The position numbers and the translations under genes were made by a program. A model generated the notes under the pieces. It saw only the letters and a program-made list of their open reading frames with translations. It ran no database searches and was not told where the DNA came from. This document shows, piece by piece, positions 9,056 through 17,690 of a stretch of 48,960 bases of DNA. Numbering within the stretch: the stretch's first letter is position 1; every line of letters begins with the position of its first letter. The stretch lies in contig JADHYC010000011.1 of NCBI GenBank assembly GCA_016782645.1, positions 1-48,960 on the forward strand, read 5' to 3'. The stretch comes from Fidelibacterota bacterium. GTDB lineage: Bacteria > Fidelibacterota > UBA2242.

Positions 9056-11254
9056 ATGCAGCCCATTTATCTAGATCACAATGCAAGCACACCTTTATTA
9101 CCAGAAGTAATAGATGCAATGATGCCATATTTAAAAAACGGTTTTGGCAACCCCTCAAGCAGTCATTGGTACGGTCAACAAAGTAAAAAAGCAATCGAAA
9201 AAGCAAGAACTCAAATTGCTTTATTGTTAAACTGTAGCCCCGAAGAAATCATTTTTACAAGTGGCGGGAGCGAATCCAATAATCTGGCAATTAAAGGAAT
9301 AACAGACCAATATAATAATGGACATATTATAACCAGTTCCGTAGAACATCCTGCAGTTCTTGAGGTCTGTCGCTATCTTGAAAAAACAGCTTTTAACTTA
9401 ATGTATTTACCAGTAGATGAATATGGTATTGCAAATCCTAAATCTGTTAAAAATGCAATCCGCTCAGATACAATTCTTATCACAGTAATGCTTGCAAATA
9501 ATGAAGTAGGCACAATTGAACCGATTAAAGAAATTGCAAGGATTGCTCGTGAAAATGGAATTGTTACACATACAGATGCTGCACAAGCAGTCGGAAAAAT
9601 TCATGTAGATGTAAGAGAATTAGGTATTGATCTTCTTTCAATTGCAGGACATAAAATGAATGCACCGAAGGGAATTGGTGCTCTTTATATTAAAACCGGA
9701 ACAAACCTCCTCCCTATTATTCACGGTGCCAGTCACGAAAGGGGATTACGTGCCGGAACTGAAAATGTACTTGAGATAGTTGGACTCGGTGCAGCTGCAG
9801 AGATTTTTCATAAAAACGAAAAAAAAATCATAGAAAACCAGAAAGAACTTCGTAGTCAATTCTGGAATGATTTAAAGCAGCAAATTCCTGATATTCAACT
9901 TAACGGTCATCCCAGTAAAATGCTTCCAAATACTCTAAATATTTATTTCCCAGGAATTGACTCAAACACACTTCTAGCTGAACTACCTGAAATCGCTGCA
10001 TCTGCTGGCGCTGCCTGTCACACTGATAGTATTGATCCATCACATGTTCTTAAAGCTATGGGATTTACAAATGAACGAGCTCTTGGAAGTATCAGATTTT
10101 CAACTGGGAGAACTACAACTTCTGAAGATATTTCTAACGCTGTAGTAAAAATATCGAAAGTAGTGAATCAATTAACAAAAACTGATGAAATTAAAGATAT
10201 ATACGCCGATGTTTCACAAATTCGACTGACACAATTTACGCATGGACTCGGCTGTGCATGTAAAATCCGTCCGCAAAATCTTGAGAAAATTCTAAAGAAA
10301 ATTAAACCACAATATTCCCCTGAAGTTTTGGTTGGTCTTGAATCATCAGACGATGCTGCGGTTTATCGCTTAAATGATGAAGTTGCATTAGTTTCAACTG
10401 TAGATTTCTTCACACCTATTGTGGATGATCCATTTGACTTCGGCAGAATTGCCGCTGCAAATTCTTTAAGTGACATTTATGCAATGGGGGCTCGCCCCTT
10501 GTTTGCACTAAATATTGTAGCATTCCCTGAGAAAAGGCTTCCTATTGTAATTTTAGAAAATATACTTAAAGGCGCTCAAGCAATTGCTAACGAAGCCAAC
10601 ATTCCCATTATTGGGGGACATACAATTGAAGATAATGAGCCGAAATTTGGATTGGCAGTAACAGGAACAGTTCACCCTGACAAGATTTTAAAAAACAGCA
10701 GTGCAATTGAAGGCGATGTGCTTATTCTAACTAAACCTATAGGATTAGGAATTCTATCAACTGCCTTAAAAAGAGGTGTGCTTGATGATAAAACTAAAAA
10801 AAATATTGTAGACATTATGAGTACGCTTAATGAAAAAGCTTCTAAAATCATGACCCAATTTCCTGTGCATGCTTGTACAGATATCACAGGATTCGGCTTG
10901 CTTATTCATCTTTACGAAATGACCTCCTCGAGTAAGGTAAATGGTACAATTTGGGCGTCCAAAATCCCTGTCATTCCGAATACATACAAAATGGTTCAGA
11001 TGAATATAATTCCAGGAGGAACTAAATCCAATATGGACTATCTAAAACCTCATGTAAAATGGGACTCTACAGTTTCTTTTATAAAAAAAGTTGTTTTATG
11101 TGATGCTCAAACATCAGGTGGGCTTTTAATATCTCTGTCAGAAAAATATTCTACTAAATTGATTAACAATTTTCACAAAGAGGGTATCCTTAATGCTACA
11201 ATTATTGGTACTATTGAAAAAGGTCCCATGGGTAAAATAAACGTTGTTCCTTAA
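9056..11254 (+). CDS. selD: Cysteine desulfurase-selenophosphate synthetase fusion (NifS/IscS-SelD)
   Basis: Residues about 1-375 are a PLP-dependent cysteine desulfurase: YLDHNASTP, TSGGSESNN, AGHKMNAPKG with the PLP lysine, RAGTENV, and a catalytic cysteine in SAGAACHTD followed by DPSHVL. After a short linker, residues about 391-732 are a complete SelD: RLTQFTHGLGCACK with the catalytic Cys and Lys, DDAAVY, TVDFFTPIVDDPFDFG, DIYAMGA, GGHTIED, TDITGFGLL, PGGT and LCDAQTSGGLL. SelD makes selenophosphate from selenide and ATP; NifS-like enzymes can release selenium from selenocysteine, so the fusion could channel selenide directly. The catalytic Cys codon is TGT, not TGA. An AAGGAA ribosome site precedes the ATG. 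No selA, selB or tRNA-Sec is in the window. Confidence 0.93.
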   Translation: MQPIYLDHNASTPLLPEVIDAMMPYLKNGFGNPSSSHWYGQQSKKAIEKARTQIALLLNCSPEEIIFTSGGSESNNLAIKGITDQYNNGHIITSSVEHPAVLEVCRYLEKTAFNLMYLPVDEYGIANPKSVKNAIRSDTILITVMLANNEVGTIEPIKEIARIARENGIVTHTDAAQAVGKIHVDVRELGIDLLSIAGHKMNAPKGIGALYIKTGTNLLPIIHGASHERGLRAGTENVLEIVGLGAAAEIFHKNEKKIIENQKELRSQFWNDLKQQIPDIQLNGHPSKMLPNTLNIYFPGIDSNTLLAELPEIAASAGAACHTDSIDPSHVLKAMGFTNERALGSIRFSTGRTTTSEDISNAVVKISKVVNQLTKTDEIKDIYADVSQIRLTQFTHGLGCACKIRPQNLEKILKKIKPQYSPEVLVGLESSDDAAVYRLNDEVALVSTVDFFTPIVDDPFDFGRIAAANSLSDIYAMGARPLFALNIVAFPEKRLPIVILENILKGAQAIANEANIPIIGGHTIEDNEPKFGLAVTGTVHPDKILKNSSAIEGDVLILTKPIGLGILSTALKRGVLDDKTKKNIVDIMSTLNEKASKIMTQFPVHACTDITGFGLLIHLYEMTSSSKVNGTIWASKIPVIPNTYKMVQMNIIPGGTKSNMDYLKPHVKWDSTVSFIKKVVLCDAQTSGGLLISLSEKYSTKLINNFHKEGILNATIIGTIEKGPMGKINVVP

Positions 11255-11387
11255 TAAAACATAAATTACTTTAGGAAGTTGAATAAAGCATATCGTTGAT
11301 ACTAATTATCAATATTATTGTCAATTACACATCAGTGACATAAAATAGAACACGATAAATTATTCTTATTAACTAAATTCTTATAAT

Positions 11388-12308
11388 ATGATGACACGTT
11401 ATCGAAAAGAATTCAGGAAAATCGCTAAGAAATTGACTCTGGCAGATATTCAATGTGGAATTTCTGACGACCTTTCTTTTGAAAATCTCTTCAAAGGTGG
11501 ACATATAATATCTGCCTCAGATTATCTTATGGGAGTTTTCAGCAAGAAGGGTATAATAAAAATCCTCGAAGTATTTGGATTTATAAAACTCCTGGAAGAT
11601 ATCGGACTTTTTGATATTGATATTGAAATAGACACAAATGATCCTCATATACATAGACTATATGCGTATACCGGAACACACTCCCCTGAAAATAAAATAT
11701 GTGAATTAGTGTTCAAGCAAGCACAATTACATTTAAAAGAGGGAATATTACCCACCTTCCCTAATAGAAAATTAAATCTTTTACAAATTGAGTGGTTGCT
11801 ATTACAAAACCCAAAAATGGATTTTAATCCCGAAAAACCCCCCTTACCCGGACAATCACACCCAGGATTAGGATTAGGAGACCGACTAATGGAATTACTT
11901 ATTATAATGACAAGACGCTTACGTCTTGAGGGAATGGTAAATAAACCCAATTTCTTACACACAGCATTTATGTTTACCAAAGAATTTGTTTTTACTAATC
12001 CAAACAACCAGGCAGTTCTATATGCTATAAGCAAAGATTTATTATCTGATTATTCATTTTACACTGTTGCATGGGCTACTTATTTTAAGTGTATTTTAAA
12101 CACTGATGATAAAACTCCATTTCTATGGGAGCCAGATTATTTAATCTTGCCTCTTACTAAAGACCTAATTAAATACTTCCGTTTAAAAGAATACCAGCAT
12201 AAAGTTAAAGATTTGGCAAAAAAGTATCATTTCTGTATTGATATTAAAAAATTCACTAAATCCATGAAGAAGAATAATCTTGAGATTTACGAAGACCTAC
12301 CAAAATAA
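11388..12308 (+). CDS. Conserved-looking protein of unknown function downstream of NifS-SelD
   Basis: I do not recognise this 306-residue protein. It is soluble-looking, with no signal peptide or membrane span and a basic start (RYRKEFRKIAKK). The most motif-like region is PLPGQSHPGLGLGDRLMELL (about residues 164-183), glycine- and proline-rich as in a ligand-binding loop. Just after it come RLRLEGMVNKPNFLHTA and a C-terminal block with FLWEPDYLILPLTKDL. There are few cysteines and no metal-binding cluster. It is 133 bases downstream of the NifS-SelD gene and 26 bases upstream of thiN, all on the same strand, so it could belong to either. A second ATG directly follows the first. Confidence 0.8.
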   Translation: MMTRYRKEFRKIAKKLTLADIQCGISDDLSFENLFKGGHIISASDYLMGVFSKKGIIKILEVFGFIKLLEDIGLFDIDIEIDTNDPHIHRLYAYTGTHSPENKICELVFKQAQLHLKEGILPTFPNRKLNLLQIEWLLLQNPKMDFNPEKPPLPGQSHPGLGLGDRLMELLIIMTRRLRLEGMVNKPNFLHTAFMFTKEFVFTNPNNQAVLYAISKDLLSDYSFYTVAWATYFKCILNTDDKTPFLWEPDYLILPLTKDLIKYFRLKEYQHKVKDLAKKYHFCIDIKKFTKSMKKNNLEIYEDLPK

Positions 12309-12334
12309 ATATATCACACAATTTAAAATAGATT

Positions 12335-13000
12335 ATGAAATTAAATGCACCATTTTCCGACGACAACCCACGTGCTTTGATTCTTGGTAACGGATCACAT
12401 CTTAATGAAAACCAACTAATAAATTTAGTTAAAAAAGCCTCTTTTATAGTTTGTGTCAATGGAGGTTCTGAAAAAGCAAAAGACCTCAAGATCAATCCTG
12501 ATATTATTCTTGGCGACCTTGATTCGATAAATCAAGATATTGTAAAATATTTCAATAATTTAAATATCCCTATTGTAAAAATACCATCCCAAGAAAAAAA
12601 TGATCTGGAAAAGGCGATTCTCTACCTCCTTAAAAAAGGCTATGAAAGAATTATCTTATGCGGATTCTTGGGAAAGCGAGTTGACCAAACCATAGCCTCT
12701 TTACAAGTTGTTAAAAAATATATATACAGAGCAGAATTCCAAATCTTCTCAAAAAATTCCGAACTTTTTCTCCTTAAAAAAGGAGAATTTGAATTTCAAA
12801 CCATACCGAGACAAACTATCTCTCTCTTTGGATTTCATCGTGCAATAGGAATTTCTACCGAGGGCCTAAAATTCCCACTTAAAAATGAAAATTTACTTGT
12901 AGGTTCAAGAGGCATAAGCAATCAGGCAACCTTAGATACAGTTTCCATAAGTATGAAGAGCGGTACTCTACTTGTTGTAAAAATTAATTTTGTTATATGA
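12335..13000 (+). CDS. thiN: Thiamine pyrophosphokinase
   Basis: This enzyme converts thiamine to thiamine diphosphate. Visible family motifs are ALILGNG, CVNGGSEKA (substrate pocket), PDIILGDLDS, the acidic SQEKNDLEKA, and GFLGKRVDQTIASL (family GxxGxRxDH; the last His is Gln here). The C-terminal beta domain carries STEGLKFPL and GSRGISN, matching the usual 'T.GLKYPL...S.G.SN'. The length of 221 is typical. It ends in a 4-base ATGA overlap with the symporter gene, so the two are translationally coupled. No TPP riboswitch is visible upstream. Confidence 0.92.
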   Translation: MKLNAPFSDDNPRALILGNGSHLNENQLINLVKKASFIVCVNGGSEKAKDLKINPDIILGDLDSINQDIVKYFNNLNIPIVKIPSQEKNDLEKAILYLLKKGYERIILCGFLGKRVDQTIASLQVVKKYIYRAEFQIFSKNSELFLLKKGEFEFQTIPRQTISLFGFHRAIGISTEGLKFPLKNENLLVGSRGISNQATLDTVSISMKSGTLLVVKINFVI

Positions 13001-14397
13001 ATCCAATTCAGCTTGATCCTATTGATCATGCTATAATTTTTATCTATCTAATTGTAATTATTACCCTCGGATTAAGACATGCTCGTGTTTATAGTAGTGG
13101 TATTGATAATTATCTCTTAGCTGGCCGCAGACTATCATTACCAGCTTTTGCCGCCACATTGGTCTCAACATGGTATGGTGGAATTCTAGGAATCGGGGAA
13201 TTTACATATACTTACGGAATCTTAAGTTGGATAACTCAGAGTCTCCCCTATTACATCTTTGCAATATTATTTGCGATATTCCTTGCACCAAAAATCCAAA
13301 AAATCAAACTCTACACAATACCTGACCTTTTATATAATAATTACGGAAAATCATCTGGTATTATCGGAAGTATCTTTATCTTCATTCTTGTTACACCCGC
13401 TCCATACCTGCTTATGGTAACTGTACTTTTAAGTTCACTTCTCGGGATTCCCTTTTGGTGGGCATTTATTATCGGAGCAATTTTCTCAACTATCTATGTC
13501 CTCGTCGGAGGTTTTCGCTCAGTAGTAAAAACAGATATCATACAATTCATATTAATGTTCTTAGGATTCTTCATTTTAGTTCTCACGTTAATTGATAAAT
13601 ACGGCGGTTTAACTTTTCTACAATCAAATCTACCCAATAATCATATAAATATAACTGGTGGTAAAAGTTTACAATACGTATTCGTCTGGTTTTTTATCGC
13701 ATTATGGACATTTGTTGATCCCGGTTTTTACCAGCGCTGCTATGCAGCAAAATCTCCAAACACCGCCAAATATGGAATATTAATTTCAGTTCTATTCTGG
13801 GTATTATTCGATCTTTTGACAACAGTTTCAGGACTTTACTCAAGAGCCATATTAACAGACATTAATCCGATTATGGCATATCCAAAACTTGGTGAATTAG
13901 TTTTACCCACAGCCTTACGAGGAATTTTCTTTATTGGTCTTCTTGCAACAATCATGTCCACATTAGATTCTTATTCCTTTTTGTCTGCTATCACTTTTGG
14001 TCGTGATTTAGTATGGAGAATACGTAAAGAATGCGATATAAAACGATACACTCAAATTGGATTAATAATCTCTATTATTATTTCTGCTTGCCTTATTTAC
14101 TTTATACCATCTGTCGTAAAAATCTGGTATATTTTAGGAACATTATTTATTCCCGGATTATTACTACCTCTCATTTCAAATTTCTTTCTAAGAAAAAAAA
14201 TGTCCCCTAAAGGAGTCTTCCTTTGTATGACACTCTCTTTTATTGCTACATTAGCATGGTTTATTATTGGAATCAATCGCGGTTCTTTAGCCGATCCCAA
14301 TTTCCTTTATAATCTCCAGCCCTTCTTTATAGGCATTACAATTTCCACCATAATATTCATGACAGACTTAATTACTCAGTTATTTCTTGCAAATTAA
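12997..14397 (+). CDS. Sodium:solute symporter (SSS family)
   Basis: A 466-residue polytopic protein with about 12-13 hydrophobic segments in the SSS arrangement. Landmarks include the early NYLLAGRRLSLPAFAATLVSTWYGG (family 'aGR.l..~ta~iaTw.~g'), VLVGGFRSVVKTDIIQFILMF (the characteristic GG..aV..TD..Q segment), and DPGFYQRCYAAKSP (the D.~~~QR..aAks signature). It imports a solute with sodium; the sequence alone does not say which. The 4-base overlap with thiN makes thiamine or a precursor a reasonable guess, but this is inference. It ends 170 bases before the tRNA-Val. Confidence 0.9.
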   Translation: MNPIQLDPIDHAIIFIYLIVIITLGLRHARVYSSGIDNYLLAGRRLSLPAFAATLVSTWYGGILGIGEFTYTYGILSWITQSLPYYIFAILFAIFLAPKIQKIKLYTIPDLLYNNYGKSSGIIGSIFIFILVTPAPYLLMVTVLLSSLLGIPFWWAFIIGAIFSTIYVLVGGFRSVVKTDIIQFILMFLGFFILVLTLIDKYGGLTFLQSNLPNNHINITGGKSLQYVFVWFFIALWTFVDPGFYQRCYAAKSPNTAKYGILISVLFWVLFDLLTTVSGLYSRAILTDINPIMAYPKLGELVLPTALRGIFFIGLLATIMSTLDSYSFLSAITFGRDLVWRIRKECDIKRYTQIGLIISIIISACLIYFIPSVVKIWYILGTLFIPGLLLPLISNFFLRKKMSPKGVFLCMTLSFIATLAWFIIGINRGSLADPNFLYNLQPFFIGITISTIIFMTDLITQLFLAN

Positions 14398-14567
14398 ATA
14401 GTACAATTCAAAGTGATTGGTCATTCTCTTATTATATGGTTTAAGAATATTTTTATCTTTTACCTAAAAATAGTTAGCTTAAGCCATTTGAGCTGTAATT
14501 TATATTGATTTAATCATTCAATTTGAATAAATTCTTACGCTTTTTTTGATATTTCAACATTTTAACG

Positions 14568-14641
14568 GGGTGATTAGCTCAGTTGGTCAGAGCGTCCCGT
14601 TCACATCGGGAAGGCCATCCGTTCAAATCGGATATCGCCCA
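14568..14641 (+). tRNA. tRNA-Val (CAC)
   Basis: A full cloverleaf is visible: acceptor GGGTGAT/ATCGCCC (one U-G pair), D arm GCTC...GAGC, anticodon stem TCCCG/CGGGA around loop TTCACAT with anticodon CAC, T arm ATCCG-TTCAAAT-CGGAT, and discriminator A. The 3' CCA is not encoded (CTT follows), so it must be added by the nucleotidyltransferase. Confidence 0.95.
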
Positions 14642-14698
14642 CTTGATTGGTAAGATATTGATCCTGTTATCAGAGAAAAACAAAACTATCAAAAAAGA

Positions 14699-14722
14699 TT
14701 GCACCTTCAACGGTGCAATTTT
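14699..14722 (+). terminator. Rho-independent terminator after tRNA-Val
   Basis: A perfect 7-bp stem TTGCACC/GGTGCAA with loop TTCAAC is followed by TTTTCATTTT. It sits between the tRNA and the next gene and probably ends the tRNA transcript. Confidence 0.8.
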
Positions 14723-14748
14723 CATTTTAAGAGCGATTTGGAGGTAAA

Positions 14749-15552
14749 ATGCTAAAAGAGTTTGAATATGTTATAAAACTTCAAAAGATAGATAATCAAT
14801 TGCTCGAAATCAATAATATGAAAGGTGACCTCCCTCAAATTGTTGATACTCTCCAACAAGAAATTAAGACTCTCGAAAAAGAATTGGAATCAGAACGTAA
14901 ACGCGAAAAAGAAATTGTTCTTGAAATAACAGACTTTAAAGGAAAAACTCAAGATGATAACGTACACCTGGAGAGGTATCAAGATCAACTATACCTTGTC
15001 ACTTCTAATAAAGAATATGATGCTCTGTCCTCAGAGATTGACACCATGAAGCAAGACATAGACAAATCGGAATATTCAATTCTTGAACTAAGCGAGGAGA
15101 TAGATAAACTAAAAGAGTCAGTTAAAAGCAAGGATTTAACTCATCAAGATAAGGTAAAGGAGTTAGATATAAGAAAAACCGAACTTGAAAAAACAAACAA
15201 CAAAACAAAAAGTGTTAAGGCTAAACTTCAAAAAGAAAGAACAAATATTGTCAAATCAATTCCATTGAGATATTTCCGAGAATACAATCGAATTGCTAAA
15301 GCTAAAGAAGGTGTAGCAATTGTTCCTATACAGCAAGTATTTATTGAAAAAAAAGATAAGAAAGGAAATATTGAATATATCCCGGCTAAGGTATCGTGTA
15401 GTGGCTGCCACAAAATTGTTCCGCCACAGAAAGTTGTAGAAATACGGTCTGGTAACAAATTAAACCGTTGTGAATTCTGTGGGCGATTGCTATATTGGGA
15501 TGACAAAATTAGCGAGATTAAGTCCAATAATAATGAGGAGGAAATATTCTGA
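14749..15552 (+). CDS. Coiled-coil C4 zinc-ribbon protein (COG1579 type)
   Basis: Residues about 1-180 are a long antiparallel coiled coil rich in Lys, Glu, Gln and Ile heptads. Residues about 200-250 form a four-cysteine zinc ribbon: CSGCHKIVPP then CEFCGRLLYW. This is the architecture of the COG1579 family, predicted to bind nucleic acid, with no firmly defined reaction. A GGAGG ribosome site lies seven bases before the ATG. The stop codon TGA overlaps the first two bases of the RNase P RNA, so protein and RNA are probably on one transcript and the mature RNA end must be cut out of it. The length is normal. Confidence 0.9.
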   Translation: MLKEFEYVIKLQKIDNQLLEINNMKGDLPQIVDTLQQEIKTLEKELESERKREKEIVLEITDFKGKTQDDNVHLERYQDQLYLVTSNKEYDALSSEIDTMKQDIDKSEYSILELSEEIDKLKESVKSKDLTHQDKVKELDIRKTELEKTNNKTKSVKAKLQKERTNIVKSIPLRYFREYNRIAKAKEGVAIVPIQQVFIEKKDKKGNIEYIPAKVSCSGCHKIVPPQKVVEIRSGNKLNRCEFCGRLLYWDDKISEIKSNNNEEEIF

Positions 15553-15938
15553 AGTTGGTCGGGCAGTCGTTCCCGATTCAATCGGGAGAGGAAAGTCCGA
15601 ACTCCGCAGAGCAAGGTGCTTCATAACTCGGAGTCCAAATGATTGAAGGAAAGTGCCACAGAAACTATACCGTCCCGTCCCGACATGTCGGGACAGGGTC
15701 AAGGGTGAAATGGTGCGTCCTGCAATTAAGCGGGATTAAAGTAAGAGCGCACCGTCCAGGCAGCGATGTCAGGAGCAGGGCAAACCCCACCTGGAGCAAG
15801 ATCAAGCAGGGTATATGGATTGCTCGTCCTACTAAATTCCCGGGTAGATCGCTTAACTTCAGCCGTAAGGCTGAACGTAGATAAATGGCTGCCATCCGGC
15901 AGATGCCGGATACAGAATTCGGCTTATAGACCAACTTC
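15551..15938 (+). ncRNA. rnpB: RNase P RNA, bacterial type A
   Basis: This is the catalytic RNA that matures tRNA 5' ends. The ends pair (GAAGTTGGTC with GACCAACTTC, P1). Conserved blocks are GAGGAAAGTCCGAACTCC, the ACAGAAA segment, GAGCAGGGCAAACCCC, GGGTAGATCGCTT, TAGATAAATGGCTGCC and ACAGAATTCGGCTTATAGACC. The variable P12 arm contains an 18-base perfect palindrome at 15677-15694. It lies between the Zn-ribbon gene and recJ, with a short T-rich run after the end but no separate strong hairpin. Several open frames cross it on both strands and are not genes. Confidence 0.97.
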
Positions 15939-15961
15939 AGAAATTTTTTCCATCATCAATA

Positions 15962-17674
15962 ATGAAATATAACTGGAAAATAAAAGAAGTAGACATTCAA
16001 AAAGTCCAACAGCTTAATAAAGAACAAAATATCCCTTCTATAATTGCAGCAGTTCTAATTAACCGTGGCCTGGATAATCCAGTCGTAATTAACAAATTTT
16101 TTAATCCCTCAATAGATAATCTTTACAATCCATTTCTAATGTCTGATATGGATAAAGCTGTTAATCGATTAAAAAAAGCAATATCAAATAAAGAGAAAAT
16201 AGTAATACTTGGTGACTATGATGTTGATGGTACTACGGCAACAGCTTTTCTCTATTTATTTCTACAGGAAATTGGATTAGAAGTTATCTATTACATTCCA
16301 GACCGTGAAAAAGAAGGTTATGGTGTCTCAAACCGTGGCATTGATTTCGCCATTAAATCGAGTGCGAACCTGATAATAACATGTGATTGCGGTATCAATT
16401 CAATTAATGAAATCGAATATGCCAATAAGAACAATATTGATATTATTGTTACAGATCATCATGAACCAGCAGAAGTACTTCCTGATGCTCTCGCAATCTT
16501 AGATCCAAAACGAAAAGATGATATTTACCCTTTTAAAGAATTATGCGGGATAGGTGTAGCATTCAAAATGCTGTACGGGTTATCAATAGCTAATAAGATT
16601 CCCCTTGAAAAAATATTTTACTACCTTGATCTTGTCTCTATAGGGACGGCTGCAGACATAGTTCCAATACTTAATGAAAATAGAATTATCGTCTCAAAAG
16701 GTTTAAAAATCTTAAACAAATCTAAAAATATCGGTCTTCAGTCTTTATTGAAAGTATCAGGATTTGAAAATAAAACTATAAATGTTGTAAATATTGTATT
16801 TGGTTTAGCGCCAAGAATAAACGCAGCAGGTCGCCTTGGTGAAGCCACAAGAGCAGTTAGACTTCTAACTTCATTTAATCATAAAGAATCTATCGATCTT
16901 TCAAACTTACTTGAGCGAGAAAACCAAAATCGCCAAATTATTGAAAAAGCCACAATAGACAACGCAATTCTTCAATTAAACGCAACTCATGACCTTGATG
17001 TAGATAAGATTTTAATTTTAGATGCACCTGATTGGCATCAAGGCGTAATTGGAATAGTAGCATCAAAATTGAAAGAAATTTATAATCGTCCTGTAGTCAT
17101 GCTTACATTTCAAAACGGAATTGGGAAAGGCTCGGCAAGAAGTATTCCCGGTTTTAACATCTTCTCTGCCTTTTCAGAATGCTCAAACTTTCTGTTAAAT
17201 TTCGGTGGACATAAAATGGCTGCTGGATTAACAATAAAAAAGGAATCACTTCCTCACTTTAAGGAACGCCTAAAAAAAATTGCTTCAGACCAAATTTCCG
17301 ATGAGATGCTAAACCGGGTGCTTAGTATTGAAGGCGAGATTCCATTTAGTGATATAAACCAGAAAACAATTGATTATCTTCAAAAAATGGCGCCCTTTGG
17401 TCCAGGGAATATGCGACCTATTTTTGTAGCACGCCACCTGAAAATCTCCGGGATTCCGAGAATAGTCGGTGAAAATCATCTGAAGTTCAAAGCCTGCCAG
17501 GATAGAATAGTGATAAGTGCTATCGGTTGGAAATTGAGTGAACTATACGAGATGTTAATTAGCAACCGCCCTTTGGACATGGCATTTGTTATTGAAGAAA
17601 ATGAGTGGAATGGACTTAAAGAAATACAACTGAATATAAAAGACATTCATTATTCAGTTACTAATCATAATTAA
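15962..17674 (+). CDS. recJ: Single-stranded-DNA-specific exonuclease RecJ
   Basis: RecJ degrades single-stranded DNA 5' to 3' in recombination and mismatch or base repair. DHH-family metal motifs are visible: GDYDVDGTTATAF (about residue 83), TCDCGINS, and VTDHHEPAEVLPDALAILDPK (about 160). The DHHA1 domain contains WHQGVIGIVASKL and NFGGHKMAAGL, and a C-terminal OB-like domain follows (PFGPGNMRPIF). The 570-residue length is typical. It starts 23 bases after the RNase P RNA without a strong ribosome site and is followed 16 bases later by fabH. Confidence 0.96.
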   Translation: MKYNWKIKEVDIQKVQQLNKEQNIPSIIAAVLINRGLDNPVVINKFFNPSIDNLYNPFLMSDMDKAVNRLKKAISNKEKIVILGDYDVDGTTATAFLYLFLQEIGLEVIYYIPDREKEGYGVSNRGIDFAIKSSANLIITCDCGINSINEIEYANKNNIDIIVTDHHEPAEVLPDALAILDPKRKDDIYPFKELCGIGVAFKMLYGLSIANKIPLEKIFYYLDLVSIGTAADIVPILNENRIIVSKGLKILNKSKNIGLQSLLKVSGFENKTINVVNIVFGLAPRINAAGRLGEATRAVRLLTSFNHKESIDLSNLLERENQNRQIIEKATIDNAILQLNATHDLDVDKILILDAPDWHQGVIGIVASKLKEIYNRPVVMLTFQNGIGKGSARSIPGFNIFSAFSECSNFLLNFGGHKMAAGLTIKKESLPHFKERLKKIASDQISDEMLNRVLSIEGEIPFSDINQKTIDYLQKMAPFGPGNMRPIFVARHLKISGIPRIVGENHLKFKACQDRIVISAIGWKLSELYEMLISNRPLDMAFVIEENEWNGLKEIQLNIKDIHYSVTNHN

Positions 17675-17690
17675 ATCATGAGGATATTAT

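Noticed and set aside
10201-10290. Selenocysteine codon at the SelD catalytic site
   Set aside because: The codons are TGT and TGT (GCAC), so the residue is Cys; I saw no in-frame TGA interrupting a gene elsewhere.
10672-10887. Minus-strand frame inside the NifS-SelD gene
   Set aside because: It is a shadow of a clearly coding plus strand.
15639-15972. Open frames on both strands across the RNase P RNA
   Set aside because: They coincide with conserved rnpB structure and have no family resemblance.
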